The notes under the pieces: model-generated
Told to the model about the DNA's origin: nothing
Database searches by the model: none
Seen by the model: the letters and a program-made list of their open reading frames with translations, nothing else
NCBI GenBank assembly: GCA_910585465.1
Contig: CAJUEW010000020.1
Coordinates: 1 to 53,889 of the forward strand
Length of the DNA: 53,889 nt
Source of the DNA: an uncultured Lachnospiraceae bacterium
Lineage (GTDB): Bacteria > Bacillota > Clostridia > Lachnospirales > Lachnospiraceae
Direction: 5' to 3'
Translations under genes and position numbers: made by a program
In this document: in pieces, positions 33,652 through 42,015 of the stretch
Position numbering within the stretch: the stretch's first letter is position 1
How the letters are laid out: the number at the start of each line of letters is the position of its first letter

Positions 33652-33681
33652 AAAAAAAGAACATCTATCCAGCAGATGTTC
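33652..33681 (-). terminator. Leader terminator 5
   Basis: On the minus strand GAACATCT-GCTGGAT-AGATGTTC plus seven T, then AAAGGAGG. Confidence 0.8.
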
Positions 33682-33797
33682 ATCGTTTGACTTATACCTA
33701 TATCAGTTTAGTATTTTTATATTATTTCTTCTGTATTGTGATTACAAATTTAAATCTTTCCTCCTTCTATTAAAATTCCCCACTATGCCTAACAGGT

Positions 33798-33815
33798 GTA
33801 CCCATCTCTGGGAAT
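33798..33815 (-). ncRNA. Leader hairpin with GNRA tetraloop, copy C
   Basis: Minus strand: ATTCC-CA-GAGA-TG-GGTAC. The CA/TG step covaries with TG/CA in copies A and D, and the loop GAGA keeps the GNRA rule. About 49 nt after the predicted start of the sigma-operon transcript. Confidence 0.65.
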
Positions 33816-33870
33816 ATATACTACGTAATCTACAAATGTAGAAAACCTTAAATAAAAATACTTTATATTT

Positions 33871-33899
33871 ATTCTACTATAGTTGAATTCCGCTGTCAA
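33871..33899 (-). promoter_or_regulatory. Strong promoter of the minus-strand sigma-like operon
   Basis: Minus strand TTGACA (33899-33894), 17 bp, TAGAAT (33876-33871). Divergent from the promoter at 33961. Confidence 0.75.
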
Positions 33900-33960
33900 A
33901 GTTTTCATATTAGCTGGCGAATGAAATTTCTTTTTTTATTTCTCTTTTTCCAATTTATTT

Positions 33961-33989
33961 TTGACAAGATAACCTAATAAAGGTACAAT
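33961..33989 (+). promoter_or_regulatory. Strong promoter of the leader peptide/YkgJ unit
   Basis: TTGACA (33961-33966), 17 bp, TACAAT (33984-33989), giving a predicted start near 33996 and a leader of about 250 nt before the YkgJ gene. Confidence 0.75.
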
Positions 33990-34044
33990 ATATTTATACA
34001 TCTTGTTTTTATATGGATTTACCTATGTAAATCCTAATTGTAAA

Positions 34045-34062
34045 ATTCCCAGTAATGGGTAT
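34045..34062 (+). ncRNA. Leader hairpin with GNRA tetraloop, copy B
   Basis: ATTCC-CA-GTAA-TG-GGTAT, about 50 nt after the predicted transcription start. Same fold as the other three copies, with a GUAA loop. Confidence 0.65.
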
Positions 34063-34079
34063 ATATTAATTTTTAGAGG

Positions 34080-34103
34080 AAGCATCCGCAAGGATGCTTT
34101 TTT
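34080..34103 (+). terminator. Leader terminator 6
   Basis: AAGCATCC-GCAA-GGATGCTT followed by TTTT, 8 bp before AAAAGGAGG. Confidence 0.85.
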
Positions 34104-34126
34104 GTGTTAAAAGGAGGTGTGCAAGA

Positions 34127-34210
34127 ATGCAAGATGTAAAAAAGAAGGGACGTGATAAGCAGAACGGAAAATGTAGGGAAGTGCCCATATGGGCACTTTT
34201 GTTGTATTAA
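34127..34210 (+). CDS. 27-codon leader peptide spanning a terminator
   Basis: AAAAGGAGGTG and ATG 34127 open MQDVKKKGRDKQNGKCREVP then IWALLLY. Its last third is encoded by the perfect 20-bp palindrome of terminator 7 (34179-34198), so a ribosome translating it would block hairpin formation. It is very basic and too short for an enzyme. The layout resembles ribosome-mediated attenuation leaders such as the one before tet(M) in Tn916. The next gene starts 34 bp after its stop. Confidence 0.6.
   Translation: MQDVKKKGRDKQNGKCREVPIWALLLY
34179..34202 (+). terminator. Leader terminator 7, inside the leader peptide
   Basis: AAGTGCCCAT-ATGGGCACTT is perfectly palindromic and followed by TTGTTG. 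It lies 43 bp before the YkgJ start. Confidence 0.65.
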
Positions 34211-34244
34211 ACGAATTGAACACATATAATGAGGTGAAAATTTT

Positions 34245-34931
34245 ATGAACGAATTTGATTTAAAACAGTTAAATTTTATAGGAGAAAATGATAGTTTTTC
34301 TTTTGGATGTACCTGCTGTGGCGCTTGCTGCCGTCATCGGGAAGATATCTTGTTATCTGCTTATGATTTATGGCGCATTGCAGGATATTTACATAAAAGT
34401 ATAGAGGAGATAGTAGATGTATATTGCAGGGTTTATATTGGTAATTCGTCGCATCTGCCGGTTGTTAATATTGAACCGAAGGGAATGCATGCTACATGTC
34501 CGTTCCTAATACGGAATAAATGTACTATCCATATCGTAAAACCACAAGTTTGTGCTATATTCCCTTTAGGAAGAATAAGTACAGAAGACACTGGCGAAAC
34601 AAAATACTTTTTACAGAGCATAGACTGTGGAGATAAGACTCAGACATATACACTAAAAAAATGGCTGGCTAAGTCAGGGATAACTGAAGATAGTCATGAA
34701 TGTTTGAGTCATTGGAGGAAGCTGCTTAATTCTCTTTTTGAAGTTGCAAAAATAATTAATGATTTTTCGGATACGGGCAAGAAAGCCTGTTATAATGCTA
34801 TTTTTTCAGCAATGTATCTTGGCTATGTCATAGAGAAGCCTTTTTTGCCACAAATTAAAGAACGTCAAAAGACTATGGCTGACCTTTCAAAGAAATTATG
34901 TGAAATGGCCAAATACCGTACAGATTCATAA
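34245..34931 (+). CDS. YkgJ-family cysteine-cluster protein
   Basis: 228 residues. The family pattern is complete: CTCCGACCRH near residue 24, CPFLIRNKCTIHIVKPQVCA near residue 83 and a closing FPLGR. The eight-Cys cluster binds Zn2+ or an Fe-S cofactor; the role is not established, though several relatives sit with methyltransferases or modification enzymes. It is the only full gene of a transcript with the GNRA hairpin and two terminators. GAGGTG precedes the ATG. Confidence 0.85.
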   Translation: MNEFDLKQLNFIGENDSFSFGCTCCGACCRHREDILLSAYDLWRIAGYLHKSIEEIVDVYCRVYIGNSSHLPVVNIEPKGMHATCPFLIRNKCTIHIVKPQVCAIFPLGRISTEDTGETKYFLQSIDCGDKTQTYTLKKWLAKSGITEDSHECLSHWRKLLNSLFEVAKIINDFSDTGKKACYNAIFSAMYLGYVIEKPFLPQIKERQKTMADLSKKLCEMAKYRTDS

Positions 34932-34935
34932 ACAC

Positions 34936-34974
34936 AAAACCGGAGATAAGATGAAACCCTTACTCTCCGGTTTT
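34936..34974. terminator. Bidirectional terminator between YkgJ and the sortase
   Basis: AAAACCGGAGA (34936-34946) pairs perfectly with TCTCCGGTTTT (34964-34974); U-tracts arise on both strands. Confidence 0.85.
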
Positions 34975-34987
34975 GCAAAATTTTCTG

Positions 34988-35662
34988 TTATGCTCTTTCT
35001 TTCCCCATCTGTACAGCACGTACTATGATAATACGTTTCTCCGAATATCCAGGGGCGAGGCTTTTTTCACATGCCACCAGAGTCACTCTTTTCCCTATAT
35101 CCTGCGGAAAATATGTTTCGCTCTTTGAACGGAGTACTCTATTTACAGATTCTACTTTATAGCGGTACCGGGTACCTCCCTGTATAATATAGAAAGTATC
35201 ATCCACATTCATTTCGTCCAGACGGTTAAAGCTGTGACCGTATGTTTGAGAGCTATGGCCATATATGATATAATTCCCATCCAGAGTCGTTGACAGATCC
35301 GCAGTTACAAAGTAATATTTTGACAGGTTAAAATCACTGTCGGCAAGTATATTCCCACGAATAATTGCCTTTTTCATATTTATCTTATCAATGACCAGTA
35401 TACAATCAATATAGCCTCTAAAAGAGTAGTCGTTTACATCACTGTACTGATATTCAACCAAAGGCGCTTCCTCGGATGGAACCTCGTTGGAAATTTGTGC
35501 TTTTTCATCCATATAGTCATCAATGAGCCTATCCTCAAAATGATTCCGTTTATCTGCCTCCTGGTATGGTTCACGATAGATCTGATAACCAATAAATATA
35601 ACAAAGATAATACAAGAAATAAAGCAGATAATTGGAAATAAGTTTTTAATTTTTTTCTTCAT
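34988..35662 (-). CDS. Sortase
   Basis: 224 residues with an N-terminal membrane anchor (about 9-27) and a sortase beta-barrel. Catalytic residues are visible: His136 (IIYGHSSQ), Cys198 (TLVACEK, where TLxTC is usual) and Arg210 (SEKRIIIVRA). The Thr-to-Ala change just before the cysteine is unusual but known among class B/D-like clostridial enzymes. It directly follows the giant SpaA-repeat protein and is separated from it by terminator 8, so the two are one unit and that protein is the probable substrate. Confidence 0.88.
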   Translation of the reverse strand: MKKKIKNLFPIICFISCIIFVIFIGYQIYREPYQEADKRNHFEDRLIDDYMDEKAQISNEVPSEEAPLVEYQYSDVNDYSFRGYIDCILVIDKINMKKAIIRGNILADSDFNLSKYYFVTADLSTTLDGNYIIYGHSSQTYGHSFNRLDEMNVDDTFYIIQGGTRYRYKVESVNRVLRSKSETYFPQDIGKRVTLVACEKSLAPGYSEKRIIIVRAVQMGKERA

Positions 35663-35673
35663 AATGTTCTCCT

Positions 35674-35703
35674 AAAAATGGTGCAGAGCTTTCCCCTGCA
35701 CCA
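35674..35703 (-). terminator. Leader terminator 8 (between surface protein and sortase)
   Basis: Minus strand TGGTGCAG-GGGAAAGCT-CTGCACCA followed by TTTTT, then AGGAGA of the sortase gene. Confidence 0.8.
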
Positions 35704-35717
35704 GTAATACATGATGT

Positions 35718-38700
35718 TTATTTTTTCATTTTCTTTTTCTTATAGTAGAAAGAAAAGCCAATACCAAGCCCTGTTATTCCGACTGCAACAAATGCAATTG
35801 CAAGCAGCGTCGTACTGTCGTCAAAACCAAGTTTTGGGACAGAGGTCTTGGGAATAACGTGATTTCTGCAGGTAATTGTAATATCCTGTCCTTTCATACT
35901 GAACTCAATTTTATCAGCAAGCTGCTGATATCCTGTCGGCGCTTTCTTTTCTTTAAAGTAATACTCTCCAAAAGCAAGGTCAGTTATATTGATTTCTCCC
36001 TTTTCATCAGTAATATAAGTTCCGATATTTCTCCCGTCAGATGTAAGTAACTCAAACTCTGCACCTGAAAGCCTCTTGGATTCATTATTAGCATCAATTT
36101 TTATGAGTGTCACTTTTGCTTTTTCAAGCTTATTGAGTGCTGGATTTTCTTTATTGACATCAAAAACAGTTACCGGCTCATTTTCTAACGTCAGCTTAAA
36201 TTCATGCTTCTCGTCATCCAGAATATATCCTTCTAATGTCTGAAGCTCTTTGAAGTAATAATGACCGGATACCAGCGCTGCTTTTAACGTTGCTTTTCCT
36301 TCTTCGTTTGTTTTAACCACTCCGATAAGGCTGTCTTTTGGAAGAACACTTTCGCCACGGTAATTCTTAATATTTTCATTTGTATAAATTCCGAAGAAGA
36401 TTCCTTCTAACGGCTTTTTCCCATATCCAAATGTACCGTTTTCCGGATTCAGCATTTCTCCTACTTTATATACATTAATTTCCGTATCTATTACATCATT
36501 CTCGATGTCCAGACTGATATCTACAACTTCATTTTTCTTATCTTTGGTCAATACAACTCCATACTTTTTATGATTCATGGCAAGGCCCGCCGGTGTCTTT
36601 GTTTCTTTTAAGACATATTCACCCAATGGTAAATTCTTGGATATTCCTTTTCCTTCTTCATCTGTAGTGATTGTGTCCACAATATTCCCATCCATATCAT
36701 AAACTGAAAATTCTACGTCTGGTAAAGAACGTTTTTCGTATTCCATGCGGTTGATTTTTCCAAAATCGGAATCATATGTTGAAATTCCGGTCAGCATATC
36801 TCCGACCTTATCTACAGTGATGGTTCCGGTTTTTTCATATTCATCCACCATTTCTACTTTTTGGATCTCTCCGGTTTCCAGAACAGTAAAAGGGATTTCT
36901 TCCGCAATCTCATAGCCATCCGGAGCCTGTTCTTCAATCAGGACATAATATCCAGGTTTCAATCGGTCAATTTGATGTACTTTTCCGTCAGTAATCCATG
37001 AGGCAGCTTCATTTCCTTCCGCGTCTTTAATTGTAAGCTTTGCGCCTATTACTTCTTTACCTCCGATATCCACTTTGCTGATAGCTACCTTTGTGAAATC
37101 GTTTGTGACCTCCTGCTCTGCAGCAATAATCTCGTGTTCTTGGTTCTCATATTGCAATTTGAAATCAATAATCTCCTTATTTCGTACATATCCTGGCGAA
37201 GGTTCCAGTTCCTTTACATAATAGTGCGCGATAGGCAGATCTTTTGCAAAAACTGCTACTCCATTTTTATCGGAAACTGCTGTCTCAATCAGTGTATCTG
37301 CAGGTATGACAATGTCCTCGCCTATTAAAATATCCTCTGCCGCATAAAGGCCAAAAATAGTTTCGGCCACAGGTTTTTTCGTTTCGATATCTGTCTTATT
37401 TATCCGGATGGATACTTTCTGTCGCTCATTAACATATTCATTGTCGCTGTATACGACTTCCACTTCATCTCCGGCATATTCCAATGAGAATTCTTGTATT
37501 TCTTTATTCAGAACAAATCCTGATCCGGCTGTAACTTCCTCTATTTTATATCTTCCAAGCGGCAGGTCTGTTAATTTTGCTTTTCCGTCTCTGTCCGTTC
37601 TAATCATAGACACCAGTTCGTCTTTCTTATACAGAGTAATCTTGTTCCCTTCCCCGTCACACTGGTAATCTGGTGAGTAAATATCCACTGCCGCATATAT
37701 CTTGAACTCTGCTCCTTCCACATTTCCCATTTCATAAATAAAGTCAGAATCATCTTCTTCCGAATCAAGGATACCTAAAAATTCCCCAAAACGCCGCAGA
37801 ATATTTTTCTCCATTTCTCCGTAACCAGCAAGGTGTTCACCTTTCTTTTGCAGCCGGAGAGTTCCTGTCTGGCGCTCATTTTCATAATCAATCTTTATAA
37901 CTACAGCGCCTGTTTCCGCTTCCACCTCGTATGCCTGATCAGAAGAAAGGATAAATTCAATCGGTTCCCCCTTTACATAGCCGTCAGCAGCTGCGATCTC
38001 CTCCAGACGGTAATTCCCCATCTTTAATTTTTCAGGCGTCAACAGATAACCCTGGTCAGAAACTTCAAATTCTGTGTGCTCTACGAGCTCCGGATAATGT
38101 GTATACTGTTTTACGTATTCATTATTATCCAGGTCATAGATTTTGAAGACAGTACCTTTATGCAGTACCGGCAGTTTACTGGTGCCATCGATTTTATATA
38201 TTTTCAGGATTGCTTCAAATTCGTAATCAATGAATACGCGCCATTGCTGGGGTTCCCGCTTATCCTCATTAATGGTTACGATAAACGGATCAATTGTATT
38301 ATAGTTTTCAGGAGTCGTAGACTCTACCACTACATATTTCCCATAAGCTAATTCCTTACTTACTGCATATCCATTATCATCCGTAAAAAGCTCTGGCATT
38401 GGACTGCCTTTACTATCTTCTGAATAGTCAAGCGCCGTTGTTTCCTTGTTAAAATCATAGCCGCGGAACTGCTCCGGGGAATAATTCCCATTGCCATCTG
38501 GCTTGATATCTCCATCCTTGACTCCTTTTAATGAACGAATCAGATATACTTTGAATCCAGCTCCCTTTAGAAGATCTGCTTCTGTTTGTTTGCCATCAGA
38601 TCCGACCTTGATTAGCTGGAAAGGCTGTTTTTTTACAGTTTCATTTACGGTTACATCTCTGTGGACAATTTTAACATCCTGTCCTTCATAGGTTGCTTCT

Positions 38701-41504
38701 ACCGGATACTCCGTAGGATCAAGCAAATATCCTTCAGAAGCGACAAGTTCGCGGATAAAATATTTTCCCAAATATAAATCTGTAAAATCAAGTTCTCCGG
38801 CCTCGTTTATTTTCCCTTTTGAAACAAGCTCTCCTTTTGTGTGTACTGTTCCGGATTTTTTGTTCGGGTGCAGAATATCCTCTGCCGCGAATAAACCATA
38901 TTCTGCACCAATTAAGGCGGCATCTCCTTGGCTTAGGAATTCGTGCGTTTCTTTATCTATCTTCCGCACATGTATCTTTGCACGGACTTCTTCATTATGA
39001 AAATCATGAGAAAATATATATTCATATGTTTCGTCATTTTTGTATGTATATGTAAACTCATATATTTCATTTGACCTATAATACTTTTCCGGCGCCTGTA
39101 TCTCCCGGATATAATAGGTATAATTAATCGGGATATCAGAAGTAAATTCCGCGATTCCGTCACGGTTACTAATGCTGCTCTGAATCAATGTGTCTTTTTC
39201 AAGAACTGTTTTCCCATTAATTTTAATGGCTTCTTTGGTATATAATCCGTATTTTGCTCCCTCAAGAGTTGTGTCATCATTTTGGGAATGTTTTACAGAC
39301 TTAACCTTTACTTCCGGCCGTTTGTTGTTATATTCGGTTTCGGCCAATGCAAGAGTGGTTGTCTGGCCGGCATATGTAAGCGAAATTATTTTTGTTGTTT
39401 CCTGTTCATTTTTTCCGATTACCAAATCTGCAGGCGCCTTTGTCTCAACAACACGATATTTCCCCAGATACAATTCCTCAGAAACTGCATAACCGTCTTC
39501 ACCGGTAGACAGACTTGCAATCAGTGTATCCTTTTTATGGATCAATGTTTTCTTATCCTGACTTATGATATCTTCGGCGGCATAGATAGAATATTCTGCG
39601 TTAGGAAATGAAGAGTCTTCATATACAAAGCTTACCGGATCACTCCCATTGGCCGATGTAAGTTTTTCTCCAGATTTATGAATTTTAATCTTCCCTTTCT
39701 GCTCTCTGTTCTCGGCCTTTATATCTGTATTCCCTCCTGCTACCAGTTTTACATTATAGACATCCATACTATGGCAGTATCCGACGGGTGCAGTTATTTC
39801 TTTTAGATAAACAGTCTCCTGTGTTTTGGAAAACTCTGTATAGGAATAACCCTTTTCATCCGTAGGCGGCATATTTACAATTAAACTTGTACAAGCTTCA
39901 TCTTTATATACGCCAAATACTGCGCCTGAGAGACTGACATTAGTGTCCCCGTCTTTCTTTGTCAGTGTGATTCGGGCAATGTCAAGCCACTTTACTTTGA
40001 ACTGGACGGAATTTGCTTTTTCTTCTATGAAATCTCCATATCCGATATCCTGTGTGGTGCTTCCGGTACTGAGAACCAGTGTCTTCCACTGCGCGCCAAT
40101 CTGCCCCGTCAGTTTCCCGCTGTTCCACTCGCCGGTTACTGTCTTGGGTGCAGTGAAATAAAAACGCCCTCCGCCATATATTTTGACAGTCCCGCCAGTC
40201 TGGCTCTTACCGTCAGAAGCATTATGGTAAGTCACATTTGTCGGCAGGTTCAAACTGACATAATTACGGTGATCCCCATTTAACTGAAATGTTTTTGTCT
40301 TTTGCAAGTCTTCGTTAAGATACGCATTTTCATAATCGGAATTCAGGCTGATGGCTGCTACCGGCGGATTTTCCTGTCCAAATAAGTAGTTGATATATGC
40401 CAAGACACCTGTTGCTTCCAGTGATCCGGTTGTACAGCCATGAAAACCTGCATCCCCGATATACGCATAACTTGCAGCAATATGTGTAAATATATATCTG
40501 GTATCAGCATCTAATTGCGGCATATACTGCTCTGTCAGATCCCCTGGCCCGCCGTATCCATAATATAAGACCTTCTGCAAGTTTGCATTTGTGTTTAAGA
40601 CATCCGCAACATAATCTGCATCTGGCGGAGATGACTTCGGAGATTCCAGACAGTATGCTATTTTTCCATTTACATAAAAATAATTAGTTTCGTAATTTCC
40701 GATGTTAGACGGATAGCTTAGAGTTTTTCCTTTTACCAGCGACACGTTTGAACTTCTCTGTGTCGCCATTCTTGCCGGCACAACAGATAGAAAAAGGCTG
40801 TCTTCTACATCCTCTACGGCAACCAGTTCCTGTTCCTCTTCCCTGTCGGATATTTCTGTTTCAGGAATACCTGCGGATTGTTCCTCTGACGGCTTTTCCA
40901 GTTCCTTCATTTTATCTATGCCTGCTATGTCAGACGGGAATGCCGAATCTGCTTCTTCTGACTCTTCATCTGAATTGTTTTCAGTTTTTGTATGTCCGGT
41001 ACTTTTTGAAGAGCTCTCCGGCTCTCTGCTTTTCACGGTAATCATCCGGCTGATCTGGTACGCCAGATTTTCATCCCTGACAGGATATACTTCATAGACA
41101 GCCTGATACTTCCCTGGTACGTCAATTGCAAAGCTGTTTAATGTTTCATTAACGGCATTTTTAAATACAATTTTTACCTTTTCTTCTGTAAATGACAGTT
41201 TGGTAAAATCATGTTCGATATCGAAATTTGCTTGCGCCTTTATGGAAATATCACCGGCGGTAACAAATTCGTCTTCTGCTAAACGTTCCTTCATTTCGGA
41301 TAGAAACGGCAGATGGGATGCGTCTTCGTTGTACAAAATAAGGTTCTCTTCCTGATCTGGCTCCCTGCCCGTTGTTGTTTCCACTGTCTGGATTTCTGGC
41401 TTTGCAGATTCTGTTGCAAACACTGTCATACTGGAATTAAGCATTGTTGTGCAGCAGATTAATAATGCCAGGGCTCCTGACATAATTCTTTGTTTTCTAA
41501 TCAT
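35718..41504 (-). CDS. Giant LPxTG-like surface protein with thioester domain and SpaA repeats
   Basis: About 1,928 residues from ATG 41504 behind AGGAGGA (the open frame runs further upstream but through the leader terminator). Signal peptide (1-30); an acidic linker (about 160-240); a TQXA/thioester-type domain with Cys285 (NGKIAYCLESPK); then about twelve SpaA/prealbumin-like repeats, each with a GAxFxxY-type start and a YxxKExxAPxGY-type end, which normally form Lys-Asn isopeptide bonds. The C-terminus has VPKLG (about 1889-1893), a hydrophobic helix and KKKKMKK. VPKLG departs from LPxTG, so a dedicated sortase is expected, and one follows. Likely a wall-anchored adhesin able to bind host or mucus covalently. 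Confidence 0.9.
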   Translation of the reverse strand: MIRKQRIMSGALALLICCTTMLNSSMTVFATESAKPEIQTVETTTGREPDQEENLILYNEDASHLPFLSEMKERLAEDEFVTAGDISIKAQANFDIEHDFTKLSFTEEKVKIVFKNAVNETLNSFAIDVPGKYQAVYEVYPVRDENLAYQISRMITVKSREPESSSKSTGHTKTENNSDEESEEADSAFPSDIAGIDKMKELEKPSEEQSAGIPETEISDREEEQELVAVEDVEDSLFLSVVPARMATQRSSNVSLVKGKTLSYPSNIGNYETNYFYVNGKIAYCLESPKSSPPDADYVADVLNTNANLQKVLYYGYGGPGDLTEQYMPQLDADTRYIFTHIAASYAYIGDAGFHGCTTGSLEATGVLAYINYLFGQENPPVAAISLNSDYENAYLNEDLQKTKTFQLNGDHRNYVSLNLPTNVTYHNASDGKSQTGGTVKIYGGGRFYFTAPKTVTGEWNSGKLTGQIGAQWKTLVLSTGSTTQDIGYGDFIEEKANSVQFKVKWLDIARITLTKKDGDTNVSLSGAVFGVYKDEACTSLIVNMPPTDEKGYSYTEFSKTQETVYLKEITAPVGYCHSMDVYNVKLVAGGNTDIKAENREQKGKIKIHKSGEKLTSANGSDPVSFVYEDSSFPNAEYSIYAAEDIISQDKKTLIHKKDTLIASLSTGEDGYAVSEELYLGKYRVVETKAPADLVIGKNEQETTKIISLTYAGQTTTLALAETEYNNKRPEVKVKSVKHSQNDDTTLEGAKYGLYTKEAIKINGKTVLEKDTLIQSSISNRDGIAEFTSDIPINYTYYIREIQAPEKYYRSNEIYEFTYTYKNDETYEYIFSHDFHNEEVRAKIHVRKIDKETHEFLSQGDAALIGAEYGLFAAEDILHPNKKSGTVHTKGELVSKGKINEAGELDFTDLYLGKYFIRELVASEGYLLDPTEYPVEATYEGQDVKIVHRDVTVNETVKKQPFQLIKVGSDGKQTEADLLKGAGFKVYLIRSLKGVKDGDIKPDGNGNYSPEQFRGYDFNKETTALDYSEDSKGSPMPELFTDDNGYAVSKELAYGKYVVVESTTPENYNTIDPFIVTINEDKREPQQWRVFIDYEFEAILKIYKIDGTSKLPVLHKGTVFKIYDLDNNEYVKQYTHYPELVEHTEFEVSDQGYLLTPEKLKMGNYRLEEIAAADGYVKGEPIEFILSSDQAYEVEAETGAVVIKIDYENERQTGTLRLQKKGEHLAGYGEMEKNILRRFGEFLGILDSEEDDSDFIYEMGNVEGAEFKIYAAVDIYSPDYQCDGEGNKITLYKKDELVSMIRTDRDGKAKLTDLPLGRYKIEEVTAGSGFVLNKEIQEFSLEYAGDEVEVVYSDNEYVNERQKVSIRINKTDIETKKPVAETIFGLYAAEDILIGEDIVIPADTLIETAVSDKNGVAVFAKDLPIAHYYVKELEPSPGYVRNKEIIDFKLQYENQEHEIIAAEQEVTNDFTKVAISKVDIGGKEVIGAKLTIKDAEGNEAASWITDGKVHQIDRLKPGYYVLIEEQAPDGYEIAEEIPFTVLETGEIQKVEMVDEYEKTGTITVDKVGDMLTGISTYDSDFGKINRMEYEKRSLPDVEFSVYDMDGNIVDTITTDEEGKGISKNLPLGEYVLKETKTPAGLAMNHKKYGVVLTKDKKNEVVDISLDIENDVIDTEINVYKVGEMLNPENGTFGYGKKPLEGIFFGIYTNENIKNYRGESVLPKDSLIGVVKTNEEGKATLKAALVSGHYYFKELQTLEGYILDDEKHEFKLTLENEPVTVFDVNKENPALNKLEKAKVTLIKIDANNESKRLSGAEFELLTSDGRNIGTYITDEKGEINITDLAFGEYYFKEKKAPTGYQQLADKIEFSMKGQDITITCRNHVIPKTSVPKLGFDDSTTLLAIAFVAVGITGLGIGFSFYYKKKKMKK

Positions 41505-41528
41505 TGTTCTCCTCCTGATATAATAATG

Positions 41529-41551
41529 AAAAGGCAGGGATATACCCTGCC
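41529..41551 (-). terminator. Leader terminator 9 (before the surface-protein gene)
   Basis: Minus strand GGCAGGG-TATAT-CCCTGCC followed by TTTT, ending about 15 bp before AGGAGGA. Confidence 0.8.
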
Positions 41552-41660
41552 CGGCCAGCCCTGTGACCAGATAAATCGTAAGTGTGGAAAATCTGCCTTT
41601 CCTATTTTCCTCCTCCTTCCTACTGCAAGCCAAAAAGAGCCAAAGGCAGACTGCTTCTTG

Positions 41661-41678
41661 ATACCTGTTTCCAGGAAT
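41661..41678 (-). ncRNA. Leader hairpin with GNRA tetraloop, copy D
   Basis: Minus strand ATTCC-TG-GAAA-CA-GGTAT, about 41 nt after the predicted start of the surface-protein transcript. Stem as in copy A, loop GAAA. Confidence 0.65.
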
Positions 41679-41725
41679 TGTACAAAAAGCCTTCCACACT
41701 CTGGCTCGCTAAAAAATATATCTTT

Positions 41726-41754
41726 ATTATATAGAAAGAAACAAGCACTTTCAA
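41726..41754 (-). promoter_or_regulatory. Promoter of the surface-protein/sortase unit
   Basis: Minus strand TTGAAA (41754-41749), 17 bp, TATAAT (41731-41726). Confidence 0.75.
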
Positions 41755-42015
41755 ATCTACAAAGCGCCGTATACTGCCAAATCCATATACCAGCTATCTG
41801 TCAGGGAGAACATATTCTTTATTAAGACAACTTATCTATTCTCTTGTTTTTCTCTTTTTATTCGCTCCCTATTCCGTGTTTTGCGACATCTTCTCCCTTT
41901 TCTTTCATTGAGTACTCTGGAACACTCTGTTAAGCTATGGGTATACCTAAGGAACTGTTGCAGATGGTTTCTAGACAGCTCCTAACAAAATAACGTAACA
42001 AGGAGAAAAATATAG

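Noticed and set aside
40748..41041. Frames on the + strand opposite the giant surface protein
   Set aside because: All are shadows of a long, well-supported repeat protein on the minus strand.
23112..41678. The GNRA hairpins as chance short repeats
   Set aside because: Four copies in equivalent leader positions on both strands, with paired substitutions in the stem and GNRA kept in each loop, make chance unlikely, so they were kept as a finding.
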